Assembly (NCBI RefSeq): GCF_000455245.1
Contig: NZ_HG005170.1
Span: 1 to 57,319, forward strand
Direction of reading: 5' to 3'
Length of the DNA: 57,319 nucleotides
DNA from: Nesterenkonia massiliensis
Lineage (GTDB): Bacteria > Actinomycetota > Actinomycetes > Actinomycetales > Micrococcaceae
The notes beneath the pieces were generated by a model, which did not search any database, was not told the origin of the DNA, and saw nothing but the letters and a program-made list of their open reading frames with translations. Position numbers and translations under genes: made by a program. Shown one piece after another: positions 24,227 to 32,837 of this stretch. Each line of letters starts with the position of its first letter. The stretch's first letter is position 1.

Positions 24227-25429
24227 TCAGCTCTGCAGCTGCAGGGCGTCCACAATCTGATCCGCACACCGCGGCGGAGTTACCGGCAGGGCGCCGTCGT
24301 CGTCGGTGACGAAGTCCAGGTGACGGGAACGGAAGCGCAAGATATTGGCCTCCATCTCCTCACGGGCGGCAGAACTCAGCTCCTCAGCGTTGAGACCACC
24401 CAGGCGCAGCGCCTGTTCCACTGCCTCGGTGGCTGAGCTGACAATCGGTCCGGGCACTTCGGCCTGGTAGTCCACGGCCAGCCCGCGGGCATCCTGGTAA
24501 TCCTCCATGTCATAGGGCCAGAAGACCATGGGGATGTTGCGCAGGCTGGCCTCGTAGGTCACCGCTGAATAGTCGGTGATGACCACGTCTGCCACCGCCA
24601 GCCAGTCCAGCACGCCCACACCGGTTCCGGTGCCGATGAGCGTATTGCCGGCCTCGGGCAGGGGGGACTTGTCCTGCGGGTGCGGCAGCAGCACCAGGGT
24701 GCCGGGCTCATCGGCGAAGGCCGCGGCCAGCTGGGTATAGGGAATCTGTTTACCGCGCCGGAAGGTGGGCACGTAGAGGATGATCTGGCCGCCGTCCTCC
24801 TGAGCCTTCTGAAACTGAGGGAAGCGGTGGAGGATCTTCTTTCGGCGGTCCTGCTGGCCGGCGTCATCGAGCAGATAGTCGATCCGCGGCATGCCATAGG
24901 GCTTGATGCGCTCGGCCGGGATGCCGAAGGCTGCGGTGTAGATACTGGCCGGCACTGAGCCGGAGGCGCACACGAAGGTGTAGTTCTGGTGCATCCGCAT
25001 GGCCTCAGCCACCCGCGGATGAGGCCCCTCACGGGTGCCGGAAGCCAGATGGCCGAACTTCTTAATGGCGCCCAGGGCATGCCAGATCTGGCCGATTCGC
25101 AGCTCTTCGCGGTGGTTGAGGATGCTGACCGGGATGATGTAGCCATCCACCAGGCAGCCAGCACAGGTGGCCAGGTGATACATCTCCCGGAAGGCCTTGC
25201 CCAAGTAGGAGACCGAAAGCTTCTTATGCTTGATCACCACAATCCGGTGATCAGGGTGCTTTCGGCGGATCGCTTCCTGAAGGAGAGAGAAATCCACGGA
25301 GATCTGCCGCGGCTCCCGGGTGATCAGTACAACTTTGCGCTGAACCGGCAGCAGCTTGAACACGGCATAGATGACACGTGCCCCGGCGGTCAGAAATCCC
25401 AGAGCGTGCGGGAGGATGCGTCGCTTCAG
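24227..25429 (-). CDS. CDP-glycerol glycerophosphotransferase family protein, probable CTG start
   Basis: A teichoic-acid-type transferase of the TagB/TagF family, expected to add glycerol phosphate from CDP-glycerol to a lipid-linked chain at the inner membrane face. Family blocks are KVVLITREP, IWHALGAIKKFG with a catalytic His, YVPTFRRG, VVITDYSAVTYEA and VFWPYDMEDY. An in-frame GTG at 25363 gives 378 residues but has no ribosome binding site and cuts off the amphipathic N-terminus typical of the family. Reading upstream in frame, residues such as RRILPHALGFLTAGARVIYA continue to a CTG at 25429 that has AAGGA 7 nt before it, giving 400 residues. I favour that start. The TagD pair would supply its substrate. 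Confidence 0.82.
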   Translation of the reverse strand: MKRRILPHALGFLTAGARVIYAVFKLLPVQRKVVLITREPRQISVDFSLLQEAIRRKHPDHRIVVIKHKKLSVSYLGKAFREMYHLATCAGCLVDGYIIPVSILNHREELRIGQIWHALGAIKKFGHLASGTREGPHPRVAEAMRMHQNYTFVCASGSVPASIYTAAFGIPAERIKPYGMPRIDYLLDDAGQQDRRKKILHRFPQFQKAQEDGGQIILYVPTFRRGKQIPYTQLAAAFADEPGTLVLLPHPQDKSPLPEAGNTLIGTGTGVGVLDWLAVADVVITDYSAVTYEASLRNIPMVFWPYDMEDYQDARGLAVDYQAEVPGPIVSSATEAVEQALRLGGLNAEELSSAAREEMEANILRFRSRHLDFVTDDDGALPVTPPRCADQIVDALQLQS

Positions 25430-25552
25430 GTCCGTATCCTTCCGCTTCTCGAAAGCGCCGGAGCAGGAGCTGATCGAGTCCGGGCGCGGGTGTGCAGTAC
25501 CACAGACACCCTAACGCACTCTTAGGGCTCCGCCCCGGCGCGGCACAGAGAT

Positions 25553-25627
25553 CCCATGGTGTGGCGGTTCATGCTCTGGTGGTTCATGGTGTGCCAGTTC
25601 ATGGTGTGCCGGTTTCTGGAGTGGCGA
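25553..25627. repeat. Degenerate 15-bp tandem repeat, 5 units
   Basis: Units start at 25553, 25568, 25583, 25598 and 25613. The third and fourth differ at one base (TTCATGGTGTGCCAG and TTCATGGTGTGCCGG). The array sits between the TetR gene's stop and the CDP-glycerol transferase start, on the promoter side of the latter. Confidence 0.75.
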
Positions 25628-25663
25628 TCTCTGCCCGAACATTGCGATACCCGGCAGCCGTGG

Positions 25664-26263
25664 TCACACCATGCCCATAAGGACCCGGGCGCATTCGGCC
25701 GTGGTCCATTCGGGGTGGGCGGTGTGCCGCTCAATGCTCACTGTCACTGCTGCTGCCAGCAGCGCAGTGGCAGTGATCTCAGCGTTGTCACCGTGGCCAA
25801 GGCGCTGCAGTCCACGGGCAACGAGTGCGACGATCGACTGTTTCTCCACGCGCAGCTGACCGGACTCATCGGCTCCGCGGCGGGCCAGCGCGTAGGCCAC
25901 CAGGCCGGTGAATGATGAATACTCATCCAGGAACTCCAGTGCCTTGCTCAGCTGGGCAGCGAATGCGGCCCTGGCCGATGAGACCGACGTCCCAGCATCT
26001 GCCGCGCCGTCCTCCATGATCTCTTGCAACCGTTCGGCACCGTAGACCAGCATCTCCCGCACCAGTTCCTCTTTGGACCCGAACTGGTAGTACACCGAGC
26101 CCTTGGCCACTCCTGCCACCGCAGCCAGCTCCTCCACCGTGTACTCCTGGATGCTGCGGTGTTCATCCAGAGACATCATGGCCTCAAGCAGGCGAATACG
26201 TGCGGGACGTCGTCTGCCAGTGGCAGAGTCAGAATCGGATACGGGTGCGGTAACGGGGGTCAT
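25664..26263 (-). CDS. TetR family transcriptional regulator
   Basis: A 199-residue repressor. The helix-turn-helix lies at about residues 35-65: YTVEELAAVAGVAKGSVYYQFGSKEELV. The C-terminal ligand-binding part is helical and variable. The ATG at 26263 is preferred to one at 26305 because AGGAGG sits 5 nt upstream and the start then overlaps the YhgE/Pip gene's stop by 4 bp (ATGA). It is the last gene of a three-gene minus-strand operon and probably binds the palindrome at 29264-29277 in front of that operon, repressing it until an unknown ligand binds. Confidence 0.9.
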   Translation of the reverse strand: MTPVTAPVSDSDSATGRRRPARIRLLEAMMSLDEHRSIQEYTVEELAAVAGVAKGSVYYQFGSKEELVREMLVYGAERLQEIMEDGAADAGTSVSSARAAFAAQLSKALEFLDEYSSFTGLVAYALARRGADESGQLRVEKQSIVALVARGLQRLGHGDNAEITATALLAAAVTVSIERHTAHPEWTTAECARVLMGMV

Positions 26264-28479
26264 GCTGCCTCCTGAATGGGCGGTTGGAGCCTCCGCAGAC
26301 TCCACATTTTCTTCTTATGCACCGCCAGGACCTGAACGGAGAGTCCAATAATGGCGGTGACCAGCAGTGCGAGCAAAGCCGTCTGCAGTGCATCGAGCCG
26401 GCCGCCGTAGATGACATGCCGTAATCCGTCCACCACATAGCTCATCGGCAGCAGCGGATGCAGCGCCTGCAGCACCGGCGGCAGCGCCTGATAGGGGAAC
26501 GTGCCTCCGGAGGCCACTAGCTGCAGTACCAGCAGCACCAGCATCAGCATCTTTCCGGGATTGCCCAACAGCGCCACCGCCCCTTGGATGAGCGCCGTGA
26601 ACGCCACCGAGGAAGCAATCAGCAGTGCTAAGGCCAACCATGGATGCGCCGGAGTGAGTCCCAGGCCCAGAACGACGGCGGCGTACAGCAGCAATGCCTG
26701 GACCAGGGCAAGCCCGGCGAATGACAACCAGGAGCCTGCCGCGATGGACACAGAGGGCGCATTCGACGCTAGTGCTCGCGCAGAGAACGGGCGCAGGACC
26801 TGAAGCAGCACCAATGCGCCAATCCACAGCGACAGGGCGAGGAAGAAGGGCGCCATGCCAGCACCGTAGCTACCAGCTTCGGTCTGCGCGCTCTGGTGCA
26901 CGGCCACTGGATTCCCCATCACCCGCGCGATCTGCTCCTTAGCTTTGCCATCAGGGTTTGGGACCTCCTCAGCACCGGCGCCCAGGCCCTCAGCCAACTC
27001 CCGGGCACCGTCCTTCAGCTCCCCAGTGCCGGACCGGGCTTCACCGAGTCCATCCCGCAAGGTAGCCGCGCCGCTGGACAGCTCAGCACTGCCCGCGGTG
27101 AGCTCCTCGGCACCTGAGGCCAGTGTCCCAGTGCCGGTATGCAGTTGGTCCGCGCCGTCCTTGAGCTGATCGGCGCCGTCGTTGAGCTGGGCCGCTGCGG
27201 ACTCAGCATCCTGAAGCCCCTGCACCAGATCCGGTGCTGAGGCGACCAGCCGAGCAGTGCCATCGGCCAGAGTGCTGCTGCCCGCGGAGAGTTCAGCGGC
27301 GCCGTCGGCCACCTGCTGTGCACCGGAGGTCAGCTCGTTGATGGACTCTTGCGCTGTCGCCAGTTCCTGGCGAGCCGCGGCAGCACGCTGAAGATCCGTT
27401 GAGTCATCTGCGATAGCCCCCAGTGCCGCTTCCGCATCCTGAACCTGGGACTGGTCGATGAGACCGGCATCGATCAGCGCCTCAACTGCTGTGGGAACCC
27501 GGTCCGCAGCGTTGCTTTCGAAGCGAGAAATCACCTCAGCGGCTTCATCGGTGGCCGCTGCTAACTGGTGACTGCCCTCTGCTACCGCGTCAGCTCCCGC
27601 AGAGAGGGATTCCATGCCGGTGCTCAGTTCCTGGGCGCCACTGTTCAGGGCTTCAGCGGCCCCTTCAACGGACTCACCACCCTGGACCAGCTCGCCAAGC
27701 CCCGAATGCAGTGCACCGGTACCGTCGCTGAGCTCTGCTGCACCTGCCGCGAGATCACCGGAACCTGCATTGAGCTCCGCAATGCCTGAGCGCAGCTGGT
27801 GTGTGCCCTCATCAAGTGCGACGGCGCCGTCGGTGAGCTCAGTGGAGCCCTGGTGCAGTTCAGTCATGCCGTCCTGCAGGGCAACAGCGCCATCGCGCAG
27901 CTGCCCTGCGCCGTCGGCCGCCTCGGTCAGCTGCTGATGGATCTGCCCATAGCCGGTGAGCATGGCATCAGCGGTTTCCTTCCCCACCTGGGCTGCGACG
28001 GTGTCATGGACGCGTGTGGTCAGCGAGTTCACGATGTTGGTGAGCAGGTAGTTATTGGCCTCGTTCACCGTGACCTCGAGGATGGCCTGCTCAGCGAAGG
28101 AGAACGAGCTGGGGGAGGCCAGCGCCGCGGAGAAATCAGTTGGGATGATCAGCGCGAACTGGTATTCCCCGGATTCCACGCCCGCTTCCGCTTCGGTCCT
28201 GCTGGAGACCGAATGCCAGCCGAAGGTGCCGTCCTCCAGCAGCTCCTCGGTGACATCCTCGCCGATGGTGCGCTGGACGCCGTCGAAATCCGCGCCCTCA
28301 TCCAGGTTCACCAGGGCAGCGTCGACGGAGTCGAGATTGTCATAGGGGTCCCAGTTGGCGTAGAGGTACACCCCGGCGTAGAGCAAAGGAATCAGGGACA
28401 GCCCGATGATAGTGATCAACGGCGTCAGGCTGGAGGTCAGGCGGGTGAACTCAGCGCGGAGAAGTCGGATAAACGTCAC
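26260..28479 (-). CDS. YhgE/Pip family membrane protein
   Basis: A 739-residue protein of the YhgE/Pip family, related to ABC-2 type permeases and to ESX/type VII-linked and phage-infection proteins. One transmembrane helix lies near residues 18-38. A long extracellular region then has many heptad-like repeats of the form L-x-x-G-x-x-E/Q-L (for example DGAVALQDG, SGIAELNAG, LSDGTGALHSG) from about 190 to 530. Five or six more transmembrane helices fill the C-terminus from about 550. It is joined by a 4-bp overlap to a degenerate ABC ATPase gene upstream and to the TetR gene downstream. Transport of a lipid, peptide or drug is possible; the substrate is unknown. Confidence 0.87.
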   Translation of the reverse strand: MTFIRLLRAEFTRLTSSLTPLITIIGLSLIPLLYAGVYLYANWDPYDNLDSVDAALVNLDEGADFDGVQRTIGEDVTEELLEDGTFGWHSVSSRTEAEAGVESGEYQFALIIPTDFSAALASPSSFSFAEQAILEVTVNEANNYLLTNIVNSLTTRVHDTVAAQVGKETADAMLTGYGQIHQQLTEAADGAGQLRDGAVALQDGMTELHQGSTELTDGAVALDEGTHQLRSGIAELNAGSGDLAAGAAELSDGTGALHSGLGELVQGGESVEGAAEALNSGAQELSTGMESLSAGADAVAEGSHQLAAATDEAAEVISRFESNAADRVPTAVEALIDAGLIDQSQVQDAEAALGAIADDSTDLQRAAAARQELATAQESINELTSGAQQVADGAAELSAGSSTLADGTARLVASAPDLVQGLQDAESAAAQLNDGADQLKDGADQLHTGTGTLASGAEELTAGSAELSSGAATLRDGLGEARSGTGELKDGARELAEGLGAGAEEVPNPDGKAKEQIARVMGNPVAVHQSAQTEAGSYGAGMAPFFLALSLWIGALVLLQVLRPFSARALASNAPSVSIAAGSWLSFAGLALVQALLLYAAVVLGLGLTPAHPWLALALLIASSVAFTALIQGAVALLGNPGKMLMLVLLVLQLVASGGTFPYQALPPVLQALHPLLPMSYVVDGLRHVIYGGRLDALQTALLALLVTAIIGLSVQVLAVHKKKMWSLRRLQPPIQEAA

Positions 28480-29246
28480 TGCTGCACCTGCTGCTCTCCG
28501 GGGGGTACGCCGGTTTCTGCCTCGGTGGTGGTTCTCGGCGACGCTCCGGCCCAGCCGGTGTGCAGACCCCCGGTACTAATGTCGCCCGTATGCATGTGGG
28601 CAGGAAGATCCTCAGCAGCCGGCAACTGCGCCACCACCGCCAGTACGCTGCGGCTTCGGCGTCGGCTCTGGTTGCTAGTTTTCCTTCCGGCACTGGTGTG
28701 GCGGGTGAGTACTCGCAGCATGTCCTGGTAGCTGATGTCATGGCGATCGGGGGAGTCCACTACCGCCACGCGCACCTGCGGATCCGCGAAGGCAAGGCTC
28801 AGCAGTAGATGTAGGCGCAATGCCGGATCCAGGGCTGCGACATGCTCCTCGACGATGTCAGTAAAGCCGTTGTCACGAATCCAGGTTGCTGGACTGACGG
28901 TGCGCGTCATGTGGCGAATGAACGAGGTGCCCGGCGGGCGGCTGTGCAGGGCCAGCGCCTCTGCAACCACATGCTTGACCTTCATATGGTGCTCAGGCTC
29001 AGTGATGGTGGGGGAATCCACCGGAGCCGCGGCGCAGCGGAGCCGTTTCAGGTTGGCTTCACCGTCAAGGAGAACCTCGCCGGTGTGTGGCTCTAAGCGG
29101 CCGGAGGCGATGAGTGTGCAGGCGGTACGTCCCATGCGGGTGGGCACCTGCAGAAGTGATAGATGACCTTCTGGTACGGCGAAGGTGGTGGCTGGGATGA
29201 GCTGGTGATGGTGCTCATCGAAGCCCACGGAGTGAAGTTCCAGCAT
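28476..29246 (-). CDS. Degenerate ABC-type ATPase domain protein, partner of YhgE/Pip
   Basis: A 256-residue protein whose layout follows an ABC ATPase but with broken key motifs. The Walker A position (about residues 34-42) reads VPTRMGRTA, with Arg for the essential Lys and Val for the first Gly. The following GEVLLDG matches the usual GxVxLDG. The signature LSGGQ is missing before LLLSLAFADP, and the Walker B region is AVVDSPDR (161-168), with Ser for the catalytic Glu. The last 60 residues are disordered-looking and rich in Thr, Gly and Gln. It is the first gene of the operon and overlaps the YhgE/Pip gene by 4 bp, so it probably docks on that permease as a pseudo-ATPase. Nucleotide hydrolysis looks unlikely. 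Confidence 0.7.
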   Translation of the reverse strand: MLELHSVGFDEHHHQLIPATTFAVPEGHLSLLQVPTRMGRTACTLIASGRLEPHTGEVLLDGEANLKRLRCAAAPVDSPTITEPEHHMKVKHVVAEALALHSRPPGTSFIRHMTRTVSPATWIRDNGFTDIVEEHVAALDPALRLHLLLSLAFADPQVRVAVVDSPDRHDISYQDMLRVLTRHTSAGRKTSNQSRRRSRSVLAVVAQLPAAEDLPAHMHTGDISTGGLHTGWAGASPRTTTEAETGVPPGEQQVQQ

Positions 29247-29263
29247 GCCTTCCAGTCTATTGC

Positions 29264-29277
29264 ACTGACTGGTCAGT
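29264..29277. promoter_or_regulatory. Candidate TetR operator
   Basis: ACTGAC-TG-GTCAGT, with perfect 6-bp arms, lies 18 nt upstream of the first gene of the operon that ends with a TetR regulator. It is in a 105-bp region shared with the divergent gene at 29352. The size and symmetry suit a TetR-type autoregulatory site. Confidence 0.7.
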
Positions 29278-29351
29278 TCAAAAAAGTGAGAAGTGGTACC
29301 TTTTCTGATACGTCACTTCGGTGATCCCACTGTTGAGAGGTAGCTGTCTTC

Positions 29352-30131
29352 ATGAGCATCGACACCGCTGTACTGAGCGCCAAGGCCAAGACGCTGCTGG
29401 AACTGCACCACAGTCACACACCGGTCGTGCTGCCCACCGCCTGGGATGCATGGTCTGCCAAGTTGATCGAATCCGCCGGGTACTCTGCCCTGACCGTGGG
29501 CAGCCACCCCCTCGCCGATTCTCTGGGGGCCGCCGACGGCGAGGTCATGACACTGAGTCAGGCGCTGAAGACCATTGCCCGGATCACCGCCGCGGTGGAT
29601 ATCCCGGTGAGCGCGGACCTGGAATCCGGATATGACACCGAGGCCGCCGAACTGGTGGAACGCACCCTGGAAGCCGGGGTGGTCGGCATCAACATCGAGG
29701 ACACCGTGCATTCCCGCGGCAGCATGCGCAGCCCGCAGGAGCATGCCGACTACATCGCCGCCATCCGTGCCGCAGCAGAGGATGCCGGGGTCCACCTGGT
29801 CATCAATGCGCGCACCGATGTGTATAAGCACGCCGAGGATTTTGCGGACCCGCTGGCCGAAACCATCCACCGTCTCAATCTCCTAGAGGCAGCCGGTGCC
29901 GACTCGCTCTACCCGGTGGGACTGCCCAGCACCGGGGTGCTCACCAGCATCCTGGAGGCGGTCTCCACACCGGTGAACGTCACCGCCCATCCGCAGCACG
30001 GGGCCATCCCGGATCAGCTGTCCCTAGAGGAGCTCACCGGGCTCGGGGTCTCACGGGTCAGCTTCGGGCCGCTGCTGCAGGCCGCCCTGAGCGAGGAAGC
30101 CAACACTCTGCTCAACGCCTGGAAACGCTGA
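29352..30131 (+). CDS. Isocitrate lyase/phosphoenolpyruvate mutase family protein
   Basis: A 259-residue single-domain TIM-barrel enzyme. Family blocks are VVLPTAWDAWSAKLIESAG near residue 25, DLESGYD near 90 with the metal-binding acid residues, GINIEDTVHS near 118 and VINARTDVY near 152. The KKCGH-type active-site loop of true isocitrate lyase is absent, which points to the broader PEP mutase-like group (carboxyvinyl-carboxyphosphonate phosphorylmutase-like or oxaloacetate-decarboxylase-like). The reaction is not fixed by sequence. GAGAGG lies about 10 nt before the ATG. It is divergent from the YhgE operon and shares its operator region, so the TetR protein might also affect it. Confidence 0.82.
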   Translation: MSIDTAVLSAKAKTLLELHHSHTPVVLPTAWDAWSAKLIESAGYSALTVGSHPLADSLGAADGEVMTLSQALKTIARITAAVDIPVSADLESGYDTEAAELVERTLEAGVVGINIEDTVHSRGSMRSPQEHADYIAAIRAAAEDAGVHLVINARTDVYKHAEDFADPLAETIHRLNLLEAAGADSLYPVGLPSTGVLTSILEAVSTPVNVTAHPQHGAIPDQLSLEELTGLGVSRVSFGPLLQAALSEEANTLLNAWKR

Positions 30132-30192
30132 GGTCCAGCCGGCGTCCCCCACTGCGCCGGTGGCGCTGCAGGCCTGGTAGTTTTAGGGTTCT

Positions 30193-31491
30193 ATGCGCGT
30201 CACAATTGCTCCTGAAACTGAAGGTGTCCTCAACGCCGACGCCGGCTCTACCGTCCGCCGAACTGTGCTGCCCTGCGGGGTGCGGGTGCTGACTGAACAG
30301 ATGCCGGGGATCCGCTCAGTGAGCATCGGCTTCTGGATTGCCGTGGGTTCCCGGGACGAGGCTGACCATCAGTACGGCTCTACCCACTTCCTCGAGCATC
30401 TGCTGTTCAAGGGCACGGCCAAGCGCTCGGCCCTGGACATCGCCGCAGCCTTTGACGCCGTAGGTGGCGAGTCCAATGCGATGACCGGCAAAGAGTCCAC
30501 CTGCTACTACGCCCGGGTACTGGATACCGATCTGCCCATAGCGGTGGAGGTCCTCACCGATATGGTGACCTCCGCAGTGATCGATCCGGCAGAGATGGAG
30601 ACCGAGCGCGGGGTGATCCTGGAAGAGCTGGCCATGGCCGAGGATGACCCGGGCGACGTCGTCCACGAACGTTTTACCGAACAGGTGCTCGACGGGCACC
30701 CGCTGGGCCGGCCCATCGGCGGCACCCCGGAGGCCATCGAACAAGCCAGCCGCGACGATGTCGGGGACCATTTCGCCCGCTGGTACCGCCCGGAGGAACT
30801 GGTCATCACCGCTGCCGGCGGGCTGGACCATGAGCAGCTGTGCCAGTTGGTCACCGCAGCGCTGGAAGGATCCCGCTGGGACATCAGCCAGAACTGCCAA
30901 CCGGCACCGCGCCGGGTAGGAGCAGAGATCCACATCCCGGTCCGAACCGGCACCGAACATCACCGCAAACCGGTGGAGCAGACCCAGGTGATCCTGGGTG
31001 GCCGCGGAATGGCTGCCCACGATGAAGACCGCTTCGCGCTGTCCCTGATGCACGCCGTCCTCGGCGGAGGGATGTCCTCCCGACTCTTTCAGGAGATTCG
31101 CGAACGCAGAGGGCTGGCCTACAGCACCTATTCCTTCTCCGCCGCATTCACCGATGCAGGCCTCTACGGTCTCTACGCTGGCTGCCTGCCGGAGAAGGTG
31201 GATGCAGTCATCGATGTCATGAGCAACGAACTGGAGCGCATCGCCACCGAAGAAGTCACCGCCGAGGAGCTGGAGCGGGCCAAGGGCCAGCTGCGTGGCT
31301 CCACCGTGCTTGGCATGGAAGAGACCAGCTCACGGATGTCCCGGCTGGGCAAAGCCGAGCTGGTCCGCGGTGAGTTCGTGGACATCTCCGACACACTGGC
31401 TCAGGTTGAAGCGGTCACCAGCGCCGATATCCGGCGAGTAGCGGCGCGGCTGGCCGACTCTCCGCGGGCTACCACCATCGTCGGCCCTTAG
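30193..31491 (+). CDS. M16 family zinc metallopeptidase (processing-peptidase type)
   Basis: A 432-residue peptidase with the inverted zinc motif HFLEH at residues 65-69 and the downstream glutamate in the ERGVILEE block near 140. The C-terminal half has LGGGMSSRLFQEIRERRGLAYS, the substrate-binding signature of mitochondrial-processing-peptidase-like enzymes. Homologues (PepR-type) are widespread in actinobacteria, often near pnp. That partner gene is not seen here. There is no signal peptide, so it is cytoplasmic or loosely associated. The ATG has TAGTTT 9 nt upstream and no ribosome binding site, suggesting a leaderless transcript. Confidence 0.92.
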   Translation: MRVTIAPETEGVLNADAGSTVRRTVLPCGVRVLTEQMPGIRSVSIGFWIAVGSRDEADHQYGSTHFLEHLLFKGTAKRSALDIAAAFDAVGGESNAMTGKESTCYYARVLDTDLPIAVEVLTDMVTSAVIDPAEMETERGVILEELAMAEDDPGDVVHERFTEQVLDGHPLGRPIGGTPEAIEQASRDDVGDHFARWYRPEELVITAAGGLDHEQLCQLVTAALEGSRWDISQNCQPAPRRVGAEIHIPVRTGTEHHRKPVEQTQVILGGRGMAAHDEDRFALSLMHAVLGGGMSSRLFQEIRERRGLAYSTYSFSAAFTDAGLYGLYAGCLPEKVDAVIDVMSNELERIATEEVTAEELERAKGQLRGSTVLGMEETSSRMSRLGKAELVRGEFVDISDTLAQVEAVTSADIRRVAARLADSPRATTIVGP

Positions 31492-31528
31492 CGGACTGGC
31501 CCTAGCGGACTGGACCCTAGAGCGCCGG
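31485..31528. repeat. 15-bp tandem repeat across a stop codon, about 3 units
   Basis: Units begin at 31485 (CCCTTAGCGGACTGG), 31500 (CCCTAGCGGACTGGA) and 31515 (partial). The first unit contains the TAG stop of the M16 peptidase gene. The rest of the 31492-31755 gap shows no gene. Confidence 0.65.
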
Positions 31529-31755
31529 CTGGTAGGGGCTAGGCAGGTAGGCCTGCGCCAGTGCGGCCGCGCTGGCCCGGCCATCTGACCCGGTGCGCTC
31601 ACCCGGTACGGCCGCGCGTGGTTCATGGCCTGCGCCCCTTAGCCCTTTTGGCCGCATCCAGGGGGTATTCAGCTGGCACACACTGCGCGCACGGCGAGCT
31701 CTCATAAAGTCGCTCCCTAACGAACACATGGCCGCCAACGTTGGGTGAGTAGAAC

Positions 31756-32724
31756 ATGACGACCATCGGATTCCACGCCTCCCAGGAGCAGATCTCCCCT
31801 TCCCAACTGCTGCGCGATGTGCAGCGCGCCGAGGAAGCCGGATTTGATGCCGCAATGAGCTCGGATCATTTCTTTCCCTGGTCAGAGCGGCAAGGCCACT
31901 CCGGCTTCACCTTCTCCTGGCTCGGGGCGGCCCTGGCCACCACCTCCTTCCCGATCGGCTCGGTGTGCGCCCCCGGCCAGCGTTACCACCCCGCCGTCGT
32001 CGCTCAGGCCACCGCCACTCTGGGGGAGATGTTCCCCGGTCGCTACTGGGTGGCGCTAGGGGCCGGACAAGCGATGAACGAACACATCACCGGTGAGAAG
32101 TGGCTCGGCCAGGACGACCGGCGACGGCGCCTGGAAGAGTCCGCCAAGATCATCAGCCAGCTTCATGCAGGGCAGTGGATCTCCGGGCATAAGGGCCTCG
32201 TCGAGGTCGACGACGCCTACCTCTATGACCGGCCGGAGAATCCCATTCCGCTCTACGCCGCCTGTGTCACCGAAGAATCGGCTCGGCGTGCAGCTCGATG
32301 GGCCGGGGGGCTGATCACCCTAAACCAGGCCGGTGACGTGCAGAACGACGTACTCAGCGCCTATCGGGACGCCGGCGGAGAAGGGCCGGCCATGCTGCAG
32401 ATCCACCTCAGCTGGGCGCCCACGCAGGCCGAAGCCGAGGAGATCGCCTACGGCCAGTGGCGCAGTAACGTCTTTGGCCCCCCGCTCGATCAGGACCTGC
32501 CCACACCGGCACACTTCGATGCCGCCGCTGATACTGTGCCCCGCGAAAACGTCCTGGAAGCGGTCTGGACCTCACATTCCACCGCGCAGCACACGGAGTG
32601 GATTCAGCACGCTGTTCAGAGCGGTTTCGACGCCGTCTATCTGCACCATGTGGGCCAACACCAGCAGCCTTTCATCGACACCTTCGGTGAGCATGTGCTG
32701 CCGCAACTTCGTCAAAGCAGCTGA
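31756..32724 (+). CDS. LLM-class flavin-dependent oxidoreductase
   Basis: A 322-residue TIM-barrel enzyme of the bacterial luciferase-like superfamily. It has IGFHASQEQISPSQLLRDVQ at the start, GFDAAMSSDHFFPW near residue 29, a GSVCAPGQRYHPAVVAQATAT block and VALGAGQAMNEHITG, close to the non-F420 flavinoid oxidoreductase subgroup I remember as TIGR03885. It probably binds FMN. It precedes the GH13 gene by 113 nt on the same strand, and the two may be one transcript. The substrate is unknown. Its stop codon opens a 17-bp tandem repeat. Confidence 0.85.
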   Translation: MTTIGFHASQEQISPSQLLRDVQRAEEAGFDAAMSSDHFFPWSERQGHSGFTFSWLGAALATTSFPIGSVCAPGQRYHPAVVAQATATLGEMFPGRYWVALGAGQAMNEHITGEKWLGQDDRRRRLEESAKIISQLHAGQWISGHKGLVEVDDAYLYDRPENPIPLYAACVTEESARRAARWAGGLITLNQAGDVQNDVLSAYRDAGGEGPAMLQIHLSWAPTQAEAEEIAYGQWRSNVFGPPLDQDLPTPAHFDAAADTVPRENVLEAVWTSHSTAQHTEWIQHAVQSGFDAVYLHHVGQHQQPFIDTFGEHVLPQLRQSS

Positions 32725-32784
32725 ACCGCCCGAGTAACTGAACCGCACAGGCAGCTGAACCGCCGCAGCAGCTGAACTACACCG
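32721..32784. repeat. 17-bp tandem repeat across a stop codon, about 4 units
   Basis: CTGAACCGC or a one- to two-base variant recurs at 32721, 32738, 32755 and 32772, exactly 17 bp apart. The first unit contains the TGA stop of the LLM oxidoreductase gene. The units between the cores are degenerate. Confidence 0.7.
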
Positions 32785-32837
32785 CCGCGCAGCATCACGA
32801 GGAAGACCAGGACAGCCGAAGGAAGGCCGAAGACCCC

